DNA of 64,000 bases from Paenibacillus sp. Soil522 (GTDB lineage Bacteria > Bacillota > Bacilli > Paenibacillales > Paenibacillaceae): NCBI RefSeq assembly GCF_001428245.1, contig NZ_LMRV01000028.1, positions 1,326 through 65,325 on the forward strand, read 5' to 3'. The notes below the pieces were generated by a model, which worked only from the letters and a program-made list of their open reading frames with translations, was not told the DNA's origin and searched no databases. The position numbers and the translations under genes are program-made. How positions within the stretch are numbered: the first letter of the stretch is position 1; every line of letters starts with the position of its first letter. Below are positions 25,826-34,274 of this stretch, piece by piece.

Positions 25826-26314
25826 CTAAATATTCACACTAACAAAATTTTGTATCTTTCTATCGTTTTCGAATCGATCTTTAAATTGTCCTTGCGTGTA
25901 TTCATCAATGGTCTTGTTCCAAAATAGCTGAGCAGGTTTATTGCTTTCTAATTGATAAACTTCCCATTGCCCCTTGTGCAAATTAAATATTTGTTTGGCT
26001 ACTGCTTTACCAATTCCTTCTTTTCTAAATTTCTTCATTATAAAAAACTCTGCAATTGAAAAGTAATTCTGCTCTTCTGATTCAATAAACCGCACTAATA
26101 CAAAACCCACATACTTTTCATCTTGTTTAATGACATATGGAAATCGATGATTCGTTTCTCCCCAATAGTCTTCTAAATATGGATATGCACCAAATAGACC
26201 ATCTTCTTCAACATCACATTTTACAAATTCAGAAAAATCATAAATATAAAATTGCATTAAATTTTTTATGATATCTTGATATTCTTTAGGAGCTTGAATT
26301 AATTCATAATTCAT
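25826..26314 (-). CDS. GNAT-family N-acetyltransferase
   Basis: This is a 162-residue acetyltransferase that uses acetyl-CoA on an unknown amine substrate. The core strand YVGFVLVRF (about 68-76), FSIAEFFIMKKFRKEGIGKAVA with the acetyl-CoA loop R-K-E-G-I-G (about 97-103), and a C-terminal NKPAQLFWNK are all typical. The base composition appears more A/T-rich than the surrounding genes, which could hint at transfer. The ATG at 26314 has only a weak ribosome binding site. It is flanked by a strong terminator and a structured intergenic stretch. Confidence 0.88.
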   Translation of the reverse strand: MNYELIQAPKEYQDIIKNLMQFYIYDFSEFVKCDVEEDGLFGAYPYLEDYWGETNHRFPYVIKQDEKYVGFVLVRFIESEEQNYFSIAEFFIMKKFRKEGIGKAVAKQIFNLHKGQWEVYQLESNKPAQLFWNKTIDEYTQGQFKDRFENDRKIQNFVSVNI

Positions 26315-26375
26315 TTTATATTCACGCCTTGTTTGTGAATTTTCGGTTATTTCGTCTTACGTTCTTGCATTCACG

Positions 26376-26430
26376 ACATCCCCACCACCTTAAGCCCAGC
26401 GGGCCGCGATGCGGTTATATGGTGGGATGT
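26376..26430 (-). other. Compact three-way-junction-like structured element
   Basis: On the minus strand ACATCCCACC pairs with GGTGG-GGGATGT around two inner hairpins, CCGC-ATC-GCGG and CCC-GCT-GGG. There is no T run after it, so it is not an ordinary terminator. It lies in the 160-base gap between the tandem GH43 gene and the GNAT gene and could be a processed 3' end, a small RNA or a decayed mobile-element end. Confidence 0.4.
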
Positions 26431-26474
26431 ATCATCTTCCAACTTTAACTTTAACACTATAAAAACACATAACC

Positions 26475-28307
26475 TTAACTATCCGCAACTGGTATTCCGA
26501 AGCCCGGAGTTCCATCCTCATTCCATTCTAATCTTTGTGCACGTGTATGACGATTGGGGTCGAATAGAGGATCACCAATAATTTCCTTGTAGTTACGGGA
26601 ATGATAGACCATAATATCCTCCGAACCAACTTCTGATACCGTAAAGCAGTTGTGCCCAGGGCCATATTGACCGGTTTCCTCATTGGTTTTGAAAACGGGC
26701 TCCGGCGCTTTAGTCCATGAATTCGGGTCTAATAAATCACTTGTATCCCACGCTGTCAGCAGCCCCATACAATAATGATCATCCGTGGCGCTTGCCGAAT
26801 AACTGATAAATATTCTCCCGTTCTTCTTTAGTACAGCAGGCCCTTCATTGACCCCAAAACCAATCGTTTCCCATTGATACTCCGGTTTCGAAAGCATGAC
26901 CTGTTTTCCGCTGATGGTCCATGGATTGTTCATTTCAGCTATATAGATGTTCGAGTTCCCTTTGATTTGCGGGTCTTGTTGTGCCCAAACCAGATACCGT
27001 ACACCTTGATGCTCGAAGGTCGTAGCATCCAGAGCTACAGATTCCCAATTCGTTTGAAGCTGTCCTTTTTCCACCCATGTTGGTTCCAACGGATTAGCAG
27101 CCTCATTCTCGAGAACGTACATACGGTGCTCCCACACTTCGTCCATGTTCTCATCCGATCCTCCGGCAGCAAAATGGATATACCATTTGTTATCTATAAA
27201 ATGGATTTCAGGCGCCCAAATATGAGCGCTCATCTTGCCCGCAGCATGCTTTTTCCATATGACCGTAGGAACGGCTGCCCCCAGTTCCTGTATCGTTGCA
27301 GCCCTTCTGAGCTCGATACAATCGAACGCCGGAACAGAAGCAGTAAAGTAGTAGTAACCGTCTGTATGTTTATAAATCCAAGGGTCTGCACGTTGTAGAA
27401 CGATTGGATTAATATAATCCTGCTTTATTCTTAATCTGCCGTTTTTCTCCGTGATAGGTAGAAAAACAGGCCTTTCATCCGGAGTATGGTTTGGCCGATG
27501 GATCGTCAGCATGAAATCTCCGTTAAACGTTGTAAAAAGCATGCCATGTCCGCCATCTTTTCCAAATAACGGCTCGCTTTCGTGCACCCATGGTCCTGTA
27601 ATTTGTCCTGCTGCTGAACGCGCAATGCCAATTGCATATCCATCTGCGCCATGACTTGACCATAGCATCAATAGTTCTCCATTTTCCGCTCGATACAAGA
27701 AAGGACCGTCAGTTACATAATTATTTTTTTCGGTTGAATCAGTACTTCCTGCAAACGGACTTACCCATGGCGCATCAGAAGCATGAAATAATAGCTCAGG
27801 TTCTCCTATTGCTGATTTGAGGTTCTTCGTTAAACGAATAACGCACATTTCACCATCTTGAACCTGCAGCCATTCATGGCAAAATACCATCCATGGATTC
27901 CCTGAATCATCCACAAATAAGGTACCGTCCAGACACTCCCAGTCCGAAGGTGTAACAGGGCCATCCGAATGAGGATGAAATGGGCCGATTGGTTGATCAG
28001 AAACCAGTATTTGCGTTCCTCTGCGCTTGCTGTCTGCTTTAAAGCTGGCAAACATATAGTATTTACCTTGATAAAGGTAAACTTCAGGAGCCCAGTAATT
28101 CTGATCCGCCCAAAAGCCGGCTTCCGGCAGGAATGCGGGGAACGGTCCTTCCCAGCTATCAAGGTCTTCGCTCACATATACATCAAAGCCAGTCGCTTTT
28201 CCTTCCCATGCATTTTTATCTGTTGTTCCGTAAAGATAGTATTTTATTTCATTATTATCAGTCAGAATAAATGGATCTCGTATTTGAATTTCTTCTCTTT
28301 TTAGCAT
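26475..28307 (-). CDS. Tandem GH43 glycoside hydrolase (two catalytic domains)
   Basis: This 610-residue protein carries two GH43-type five-bladed propellers in one chain with no signal peptide, so it is probably cytoplasmic. Domain 1 (about 1-300) has the catalytic-base motif RDPFI (Asp11), a WAPEV strand and TDGPFLY. Domain 2 (about 302-610) has RADPWIY, HIWAPEIHFI, LDATTFE and a candidate acid in NEGPAVL. GH43 enzymes remove arabinose or xylose from oligosaccharides, with inverting mechanism. The ATG at 28307 has GGAG six bases upstream. It lies downstream of the second importer operon and the Spo0E-like gene, so it may process the imported sugar. Confidence 0.9.
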   Translation of the reverse strand: MLKREEIQIRDPFILTDNNEIKYYLYGTTDKNAWEGKATGFDVYVSEDLDSWEGPFPAFLPEAGFWADQNYWAPEVYLYQGKYYMFASFKADSKRRGTQILVSDQPIGPFHPHSDGPVTPSDWECLDGTLFVDDSGNPWMVFCHEWLQVQDGEMCVIRLTKNLKSAIGEPELLFHASDAPWVSPFAGSTDSTEKNNYVTDGPFLYRAENGELLMLWSSHGADGYAIGIARSAAGQITGPWVHESEPLFGKDGGHGMLFTTFNGDFMLTIHRPNHTPDERPVFLPITEKNGRLRIKQDYINPIVLQRADPWIYKHTDGYYYFTASVPAFDCIELRRAATIQELGAAVPTVIWKKHAAGKMSAHIWAPEIHFIDNKWYIHFAAGGSDENMDEVWEHRMYVLENEAANPLEPTWVEKGQLQTNWESVALDATTFEHQGVRYLVWAQQDPQIKGNSNIYIAEMNNPWTISGKQVMLSKPEYQWETIGFGVNEGPAVLKKNGRIFISYSASATDDHYCMGLLTAWDTSDLLDPNSWTKAPEPVFKTNEETGQYGPGHNCFTVSEVGSEDIMVYHSRNYKEIIGDPLFDPNRHTRAQRLEWNEDGTPGFGIPVADS

Positions 28308-28339
28308 AAGCTGCTCCTTATCCTTTATAAGTGCCTAAA

Positions 28340-28363
28340 GAAGATGGCTGAGCCATCCTCTTC
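28340..28363 (-). terminator. Hairpin downstream of the Spo0E-like gene
   Basis: GAAGATGGCT and GCCATC-TCTTC arms form a stem with a very short loop, just upstream of the GH43 start. The following T run is weak (TTCTTTAG), so it may stabilise or attenuate rather than terminate. Confidence 0.4.
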
Positions 28364-28476
28364 AGATCATTTGTTTTATTTGATAAACTAAAAAAAAAGA
28401 TTTTTATGCTTACCTTTATTCATAAGTACCCTCATTTCGTATATACCGTTCCAACAACGCTGGTTCAGAGAATCCT

Positions 28477-28656
28477 TTAGCCTTCCGACACCCTCCCCAA
28501 AAGCAAGTGAGCCTTTGCCTTCTGATATTCAACAATATATATATCAAGTTTTTGACTTAAATTAACAATACTTTCATCCGAAAGACATCCTTCGATCATA
28601 GCCTTCTCAACCAAGAAAGAACGTAATTGCTCGATACGATTTTCCAATTTGTGCAT
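28477..28656 (-). CDS. Spo0E-family aspartyl-phosphate phosphatase
   Basis: This 59-residue protein is easily missed because of its size. It has the two-helix Spo0E layout: MHKLENRIEQLRSFLVEKA, a short turn, then the signature SQKLDIYIVEYQKAK (S-x-x-L-D-x-x-I). Family members dephosphorylate Spo0A~P in the cytoplasm and so delay sporulation. The ATG at 28656 has AGGGAG seven bases upstream. It sits between the second importer operon and the GH43 gene on the same strand, an unusual position that could link nutrient import to the sporulation decision. Confidence 0.85.
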   Translation of the reverse strand: MHKLENRIEQLRSFLVEKAMIEGCLSDESIVNLSQKLDIYIVEYQKAKAHLLLGRVSEG

Positions 28657-28722
28657 AAGTTATCTCCCTATTCGGATTTCCCTCAATATGTGTCACAATG
28701 CGCCTTATCACTTCGAGTTGTT

Positions 28723-28761
28723 TCGAGAGGCTCGTTTGGCAAATACCGCCGAGCCTCTCGA
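28723..28761 (-). terminator. Hairpin after the second importer operon
   Basis: A perfect 12-base stem TCGAGAGGCTCG / CGAGCCTCTCGA with an inner small hairpin follows the last permease gene by about 20 bases. No strong T run follows on the minus strand, so readthrough into the Spo0E-like gene is possible. Confidence 0.55.
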
Positions 28762-28780
28762 TATGACTTGATTTTAATGT

Positions 28781-30094
28781 TTAGCCTTTCACTCCAGTAA
28801 AAGCGACGCCCTTCTCAATGTATTTTTGACAGGTTAGAAATACGATCAGCAGCGGGATCATCGCGATAACTGAGCTCGCCATGATCGTGTTTTGATGAAT
28901 GGATGACTGGCTCTGCAAATCATTTAATGCGACGGTGAACGTCCAATTCTCCGGAGATTTCGTAACGATGAGCGGCCACATGAATTCGTTCCACACCGGG
29001 ATAAACGTCATAACGGCCACAACCGTGAATATCGGAATCGATAATGGCATAACAAGCTGCGTAAAGGTTCGAAACTCCGAAGCTCCGTCTACTCTGGCGG
29101 CCTGCATCAATTCATGCGGAAGCTGATCAAAGAAGCCCTTGAACAAGAAAATGACGATCCCCCAGGCGCTGTGGGGCAAAATAATAGCCAGCAGCGTGTT
29201 GACCAGCTGCAGTTTTTTCATCGTTAAGTAAAGCGGAAGCAGCAGAGAAATATCCGGAATCATGATCGTGGCCAAAAAGAACATCAGCAGTACGAATTTC
29301 AATTTTTTGCTTGCAATTAAATGCGAAAGTGCATAACCGGCCATACCGCCAAGTACAAGCTGAAGAACGACAGAGCTTAACGTTACGATCGTACTGTTCA
29401 AAAGGTACTGAAAGAATCCAAGGTTTCCTGCGGTTACCTGGGCAATTTTATTTAGCGAGAGATAGCTTTCCAGCATCCTAATCCATTTTGGCGCTTCTTG
29501 AATAGCTATGACTTTCCCGCTAACGAACGGGGTGGACGAATAAAAAGAAAGAAATTGATTCGATATCGTATCCTCAGAGGAAGAGGAGGCAGATCCCGCT
29601 TGCTTCCCTTGCTCCCCATACCACTCATATTTCGACAGCTTTTGTTCCTTGATAATCGGAAGCTTGAAATTGATCATCGCGTCATTGAACAGCGTTGAAG
29701 GAACCACTAACGGCTGCCCGGTATGAAACGAGGAGGAAGGTGTTTTTGCTTTATAGATTAATTGTCCGTCTCTGACGCCTCGAATCACGACTTCACCAAT
29801 GTTTTCTTTTAGATTGACCATCCATGGGAACCATGTCGCTTTCATGGCTTCTTTCTCATAATACAACTCATCTTCTGCTTCCATCCCTGTATAATCGATG
29901 GTAACCGTGATCGCATGAGGCACGCTTGGCAGCCATTTAATCGGAACAGCATCTATCGATTGATTATCCTTGAGCGAGGAATTGATCATCCAAAGCAACG
30001 GTACAATCGCAGAGATAACGAAGAAAATCGTTACGGAATAAGCAACGAACTTCAGGGAACGCTCGCCTTTCTCAGCTATGCGGTTTCGTTTCAT
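28781..30094 (-). CDS. Sugar ABC transporter permease with large extracytoplasmic insertion
   Basis: This is a 437-residue MalG-type permease, about 150 residues longer than usual. TM1 is near residues 13-35; an inserted hydrophilic domain spans about 40-200; then the normal five helices follow, with the EAA loop LMQAARVDGASEFRTFTQLVMPLS. It ends in the expected KYIEKGVAFTGVKG. The insertion should lie outside the membrane and could contact the binding protein. The ATG at 30094 is preceded by AGAAGGA. It is the third gene after the binding protein and MalF-like permease; no ATPase gene is present. Confidence 0.9.
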   Translation of the reverse strand: MKRNRIAEKGERSLKFVAYSVTIFFVISAIVPLLWMINSSLKDNQSIDAVPIKWLPSVPHAITVTIDYTGMEAEDELYYEKEAMKATWFPWMVNLKENIGEVVIRGVRDGQLIYKAKTPSSSFHTGQPLVVPSTLFNDAMINFKLPIIKEQKLSKYEWYGEQGKQAGSASSSSEDTISNQFLSFYSSTPFVSGKVIAIQEAPKWIRMLESYLSLNKIAQVTAGNLGFFQYLLNSTIVTLSSVVLQLVLGGMAGYALSHLIASKKLKFVLLMFFLATIMIPDISLLLPLYLTMKKLQLVNTLLAIILPHSAWGIVIFLFKGFFDQLPHELMQAARVDGASEFRTFTQLVMPLSIPIFTVVAVMTFIPVWNEFMWPLIVTKSPENWTFTVALNDLQSQSSIHQNTIMASSVIAMIPLLIVFLTCQKYIEKGVAFTGVKG

Positions 30095-30100
30095 ATTCCA

Positions 30101-31009
30101 TCAATCCTTCTCTTTGGTCATTTTGTTTTGAATAATCGTAAGCAATGCAATCAAGACGAACATGAACAAGGACATCGCTCCTGAAATGCCAAAGCGGGAT
30201 TGTTGGAACGCCGTATTGACCACCAGCATGGAAACGACGAGGGTGCTGTTCGCCGGTCCTCCTTGTGTCATAATGTAAATATTGTCGAACGCTAATAGGA
30301 TTCCTGACATGAAGGCAACGAACTGGATGATGATAATAAATTTGATATTCGGCAAAAGCATGGTCCATATGCGTTTCCAGGGCCCTGCTCCGTCGATCTT
30401 GGCTGCCTCGAGAATTTCAGTCGGAACGGAACGTATCGCGGAAAAATATAGCAGCAAGGAAATGCCGGAGCCGGCAAACATGCTTGGCAATACGATCGCC
30501 AGCTTGGTAATGCGTAAATCATTAAGCCAACCGAACGGACCGAGACCAATTTGGGCAAGCAATTCATTCAATAAACCGTGATCAGGATTATACATCCATT
30601 TCCATACAAGTATGCCTGCGACTACTGGTATAATGGTCGGAATTTGATACATAAACCGATAAAATGCATTCCCGCGGCGAATTTCATTTAACAAAAGAGC
30701 TTGAACGATCGGAATCCAGAATGTGAGTACCAGGTACAGTGCAAAAAAAATAAATGTATTGCTCATGGCTTGCCAAAACGTAGCTGATGTTAAAAATTCC
30801 GTATAATTATCTAAACCCACAAATTTCCCAGGCGGATTGACAATGTTATAGTCAAAGAAACTGACATACGTCATATACAAAAGAGGATAGTATTTAAACA
30901 ACAAATAACAAATAACAGAAGGAAGCAAAAAAATGATCGGCATTAAACGTACTTTAAACCGCCTTGGTTGCTGTATGGTCTGTTTACCCGGCTTCAGCAT
31001 GATTTCCAT
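30101..31009 (-). CDS. Sugar ABC transporter permease (MalF/UgpA type)
   Basis: This is a 302-residue permease with six hydrophobic segments; the EAA loop reads ILEAAKIDGAGPWKRIWTMLLPNIK. The ATG at 31009 is chosen because GGAG lies eight bases upstream; an earlier in-frame GTG at 31018 is too close to it. It is second in the operon, separated from the binding protein by an intercistronic hairpin and from the next permease by six bases. Confidence 0.93.
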   Translation of the reverse strand: MEIMLKPGKQTIQQPRRFKVRLMPIIFLLPSVICYLLFKYYPLLYMTYVSFFDYNIVNPPGKFVGLDNYTEFLTSATFWQAMSNTFIFFALYLVLTFWIPIVQALLLNEIRRGNAFYRFMYQIPTIIPVVAGILVWKWMYNPDHGLLNELLAQIGLGPFGWLNDLRITKLAIVLPSMFAGSGISLLLYFSAIRSVPTEILEAAKIDGAGPWKRIWTMLLPNIKFIIIIQFVAFMSGILLAFDNIYIMTQGGPANSTLVVSMLVVNTAFQQSRFGISGAMSLFMFVLIALLTIIQNKMTKEKD

Positions 31010-31031
31010 CTCATTCACTCCTACGAATTAA

Positions 31032-31066
31032 TTGTCGGGATTCCTGTCTTACAGGAATCCCGACAA
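31032..31066 (-). other. Intercistronic mRNA hairpin between binding protein and permeases
   Basis: A perfect 16-base stem (31032-31047 with 31051-31066) and a three-base loop lie between the binding-protein stop and the permease start. No T run follows. Such hairpins typically protect the upstream mRNA and give more binding protein than permease, as in malE-malF. Confidence 0.75.
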
Positions 31067-31079
31067 ACGCAACCACCTA

Positions 31080-32480
31080 TTATTTCAATTCCGCATTGTA
31101 TTTATCGGCAACTTCTTTTTGCGCCAGATCCTGCGCCTTTTGAAGCTCGGCTTTCGGATCTGCATTTTCGTTTAGAAGTACAGACTGAACCGCTTTAACG
31201 ATGTAAGGGCTGAGCCGTTCTTTCAAGAAATATTCCAAATGAGTCACTTCAGCAGCTTTTTTAGCGCCTTCGGAAATATCCGCAGGGAAGTCGGCGATAT
31301 AATTTCCGAGATCGATATCGTTCCTTACAGTAAGAAGATTCGGGAAAATCCCGTTATCTTTTTGATATTGCAAATCAGCTTCCATATATTCCTTGCTGCT
31401 GACGAAAGTAGCATAGGTCCATGCCGCGTCTTGCTTCTCCTGTGATGCTTTCGGATTCAAAATCCAATAGGCGCCGCCTACTTGACCCGGAGACTTACCG
31501 GATGGTCCTGCCGGCAGTGGAGCAAAGCCAAGATCATTGATATTCATTCCCTTCGAAATCATGTCCCCGAACCAATAGGATCCGGCAACCTGCATAGCCG
31601 TACGGCCTGTATAAAAATCTTTCTGGTTGTCATCAAGGCTTTGTACAACGTTCTTTTGCGTTACTTGATGTGTAAATTTCAAGTCCTTGTAGAACTGCAG
31701 CGCTGCTACAGCAGCATCGGAGGTGAAGGTTAGCTTCACGGATCCGTCCGCATTTTTCTCGGTGAGGTCTCCGCCTGCCTGCCATACGTAATATTCAAAA
31801 AACCAGTCTGCCCAATCCATGCCAAGAATGTCATATCCGTTCTTATTATTGCCCGGGTCCGTCAGCTTCTTCGCATAGTCGGTAAATTCATCCCAATTGG
31901 CTGGCGCTTTATTCGGATCAAGGCCTGCTTCTTGGAAAAGCTTCTTGTTGTACATGAGGCCCATGATATACATATCTCTCGGAACACCATATACTTTCCC
32001 GTCTTTCAATGCACCCTCCAGAGAAGAAGGAAGAAATTGGTCTTTATCGGCAAAGCTGTTCCAACGGTCAGTAAGATCAGCTGTAATTCCTTGCTGGATG
32101 TATAACTCCATCGTCGGGAATGGCGTCTGATAAAGATCCGGCTGCTCACCGCCTGCAACCGCAGTCATGAACTGCTCTCTCTCTTTGGTTTTTGTCTGTT
32201 CGACATGGTTCACCTTAATATTCGGGTATTTGTTGTCAAATTCTGCAAACTCCTGCTCATAAAAAGGCTTTTTTGGATCATCCGCATGCGGCTTGTCCCA
32301 TACGGTAATCTCAACGACTTCGGCTGGTGCCGCAGTGCTGGCCCCGTTATTAGCCGATGGACTGGAATTGCCGCTTTCTGTTTTTTCTTGCGAGCTGCCG
32401 CACGCGGCAGACACCAGCAATAGTACGGTCGTCAGAACGACTGCTGCTGACTTTTTAAAAACCCCGCTTTTTCGATTCAT
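31080..32480 (-). CDS. Sugar ABC transporter substrate-binding lipoprotein
   Basis: This 466-residue protein is a family 1 solute-binding lipoprotein. The signal peptide ends in the lipobox LVSAAC (Cys near residue 27) and is followed by a Ser/Asn/Ala linker. The body has the usual MalE-like two-lobe pattern, including GKVYGVPRDMYIMGLMYNKKLFQEAGLD. The ATG at 32480 has GAGGGGG about seven bases upstream. It is the first gene of the second importer operon. A cre-like site lies 22 bases upstream and a two-component pair follows on the same strand upstream. Confidence 0.93.
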   Translation of the reverse strand: MNRKSGVFKKSAAVVLTTVLLLVSAACGSSQEKTESGNSSPSANNGASTAAPAEVVEITVWDKPHADDPKKPFYEQEFAEFDNKYPNIKVNHVEQTKTKEREQFMTAVAGGEQPDLYQTPFPTMELYIQQGITADLTDRWNSFADKDQFLPSSLEGALKDGKVYGVPRDMYIMGLMYNKKLFQEAGLDPNKAPANWDEFTDYAKKLTDPGNNKNGYDILGMDWADWFFEYYVWQAGGDLTEKNADGSVKLTFTSDAAVAALQFYKDLKFTHQVTQKNVVQSLDDNQKDFYTGRTAMQVAGSYWFGDMISKGMNINDLGFAPLPAGPSGKSPGQVGGAYWILNPKASQEKQDAAWTYATFVSSKEYMEADLQYQKDNGIFPNLLTVRNDIDLGNYIADFPADISEGAKKAAEVTHLEYFLKERLSPYIVKAVQSVLLNENADPKAELQKAQDLAQKEVADKYNAELK

Positions 32481-32501
32481 GTTTGTTCCCCCTCGAATTA
32501 T

Positions 32502-32515
32502 TGTTTCCGTTTACA
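32502..32515 (-). promoter_or_regulatory. cre site (CcpA) of the second importer operon
   Basis: On the minus strand TGTAAACGGAAACA matches the cre consensus TGWAANCGNTNWCA at all but one defined position. It lies between the likely transcription start and the start codon. Confidence 0.65.
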
Positions 32516-32611
32516 TTTTCATTATGATGTTTTTCCTGACTAGCTTGAATAGAATATCTAAACCCTCTTATATAAAAATCTTAACTATATCTTGCTGAAA
32601 CTTAAAAAAAA

Positions 32612-32630
32612 GAAATCCCGAAGGATTCCT
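32612..32630 (-). terminator. Terminator of the response regulator gene
   Basis: A compact GGAATCC/GGGATTTC hairpin with a three-base loop is followed on the minus strand by a run of T. Confidence 0.75.
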
Positions 32631-32642
32631 CACAACATGCCG

Positions 32643-34274
32643 TTATGAATTTGATTGAATCTGTTCCCGATGCTGCTTGGGAGTGACGCCATAATATTTT
32701 CTGAATACATTACTGAAATAGGATGCATCCTCAAAACCAACCCTATTCGCAATATCTTGTATTTTTATATCCGTCTCCCGCAGCCAATCCATAGCTTTCT
32801 TCATTCGGATACCCGTTAAATAGTCGACAAAGCTTTGAGCATACCTTTCCTTAAAACGACGGGAAAAATAATTGGGATGGATATAGAACCGCTCTGAAAT
32901 CGACTGTAGAGTAATGGATTTGTCATAGTTCATTTCCATATAATATTTTACCTCTTCCATCAGGTCCTTATTCGAACTGGGGTTGTTTTGGGATAAATAA
33001 CCGACGATGTTATCGGCAATGTTCTGCATTTGATTCACGGCATCTTGCCAGATTGATAAATTTTGCAACCAATACAGCAGATCGTCCATCTCACCGATTA
33101 TCCACTCCGTGACGCCCGTATTCGCAAGAAGATACTTTCGAAAGAGTAAATATAGATCGACACATAACCATTCCAATTGCATATACGTTGCCGAGGGAGA
33201 GTGCGCCAAGGATCGAATGCGAAATTCAATCCAGTTTTGCAATGCGACAGCATTATATTCGCTTAACCAATAAAAGAGCTTGCTTTCGTCCTCGTCAGTA
33301 AGCAAAATACCGCGTTCCCCTGAACGTTTTTGAAGAGATTCGTAATCGTAGATTTGTCCGGTGCCATAAATCATTTTATTGCGGATAGCCTGCTTAGCCT
33401 GCTTGTATGATTGCTGGATTTGTCCGATATCATCCACAGTAGTCCCTATAGCGATTGTCACCTGTAGCTTTAGATAATTTTGCAGCCCGTCCAGTACTTC
33501 TTTAAGCCATGCTTGGATAACCAAGCCTTCACTAGAGCTTTCGATCCCGAGCAGGTAAACCATTTCGTGTTCGTGTAAAATATGCTGAAAAAGCACCCCG
33601 TCACGTCCGCTTGATTCCATTCGCTCCGACAAAACATTCTCAATGGCAAACCAAATGAGGCTCTCGTCACCTTGCCGGAATGAATAATGCGGCAGCTGAA
33701 TGGGCTCGAGGACAAGAACAACCGCCAAATATTTCCGGTATTTGTTCTCAATACGAGAAAGCTGTTCATTACGAACTGCAGCGCTTAGGTCAGGATGGTC
33801 TGCTTGTTGGAGCATCTTCGTCATATATTGCTTGCGCAATGTTTCTCTACTTAAATCCGTTTCGTTACGCAAACGAATCATTTCATCGTTGCTCATTCGC
33901 CCCTTCTCGATCTTGTTAATGATCTTAGATAAACATTCCTTTAATTGATCATCATCAACCGGCTTTAGTAAATAATCGGATACCCCTAATCGTATAGCCC
34001 TCTTGGCATATTCGAAATCACTATAGCCGCTGACAACAATAAAGCCCAGTTGTTCGTTCATTCGCTGCGCTTGCTCAATAAATGCAATCCCATCCATGCC
34101 GGGCATTCGAATATCCGTGATGACAATATCAGGTGCTTCCCTCTGTACAAGCTCCAAGCCAGCCTTCCCATCGCCAGCTTCACCGACGATATCTATGGGT
34201 AGTCCGGACATTTTTAGTTTGTTTATAATTCCTTGACGTAAAATGGGTTCGTCATCCAATATAAGAAGCTTCAT
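32643..34274 (-). CDS. AraC-type response regulator (YesN type)
   Basis: This is a 543-residue response regulator. The N-terminal receiver has the acidic pair in LLILDDEP, the phospho-acceptor Asp54 in IVITDIRMPGMDG and Lys in LLKPVDD. A long helical middle region follows, then a C-terminal AraC domain with two HTHs (SITLQSISERFYIHPNYFSRRFK and KIQDIANRVGFEDASYFSNVFRKYYG). The ATG at 34274 is preceded by GGAGGGGG. It overlaps the end of the sensor kinase gene by 23 bases, so the pair is co-translated. It probably activates the second importer operon, which lies directly downstream. Confidence 0.93.
   Translation of the reverse strand: MKLLILDDEPILRQGIINKLKMSGLPIDIVGEAGDGKAGLELVQREAPDIVITDIRMPGMDGIAFIEQAQRMNEQLGFIVVSGYSDFEYAKRAIRLGVSDYLLKPVDDDQLKECLSKIINKIEKGRMSNDEMIRLRNETDLSRETLRKQYMTKMLQQADHPDLSAAVRNEQLSRIENKYRKYLAVVLVLEPIQLPHYSFRQGDESLIWFAIENVLSERMESSGRDGVLFQHILHEHEMVYLLGIESSSEGLVIQAWLKEVLDGLQNYLKLQVTIAIGTTVDDIGQIQQSYKQAKQAIRNKMIYGTGQIYDYESLQKRSGERGILLTDEDESKLFYWLSEYNAVALQNWIEFRIRSLAHSPSATYMQLEWLCVDLYLLFRKYLLANTGVTEWIIGEMDDLLYWLQNLSIWQDAVNQMQNIADNIVGYLSQNNPSSNKDLMEEVKYYMEMNYDKSITLQSISERFYIHPNYFSRRFKERYAQSFVDYLTGIRMKKAMDWLRETDIKIQDIANRVGFEDASYFSNVFRKYYGVTPKQHREQIQSNS

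Noticed and set aside
28380-28440. Possible terminator (A-rich then T-rich run) before the GH43 gene
   Set aside because: The T run has no stem in front of it on the minus strand.
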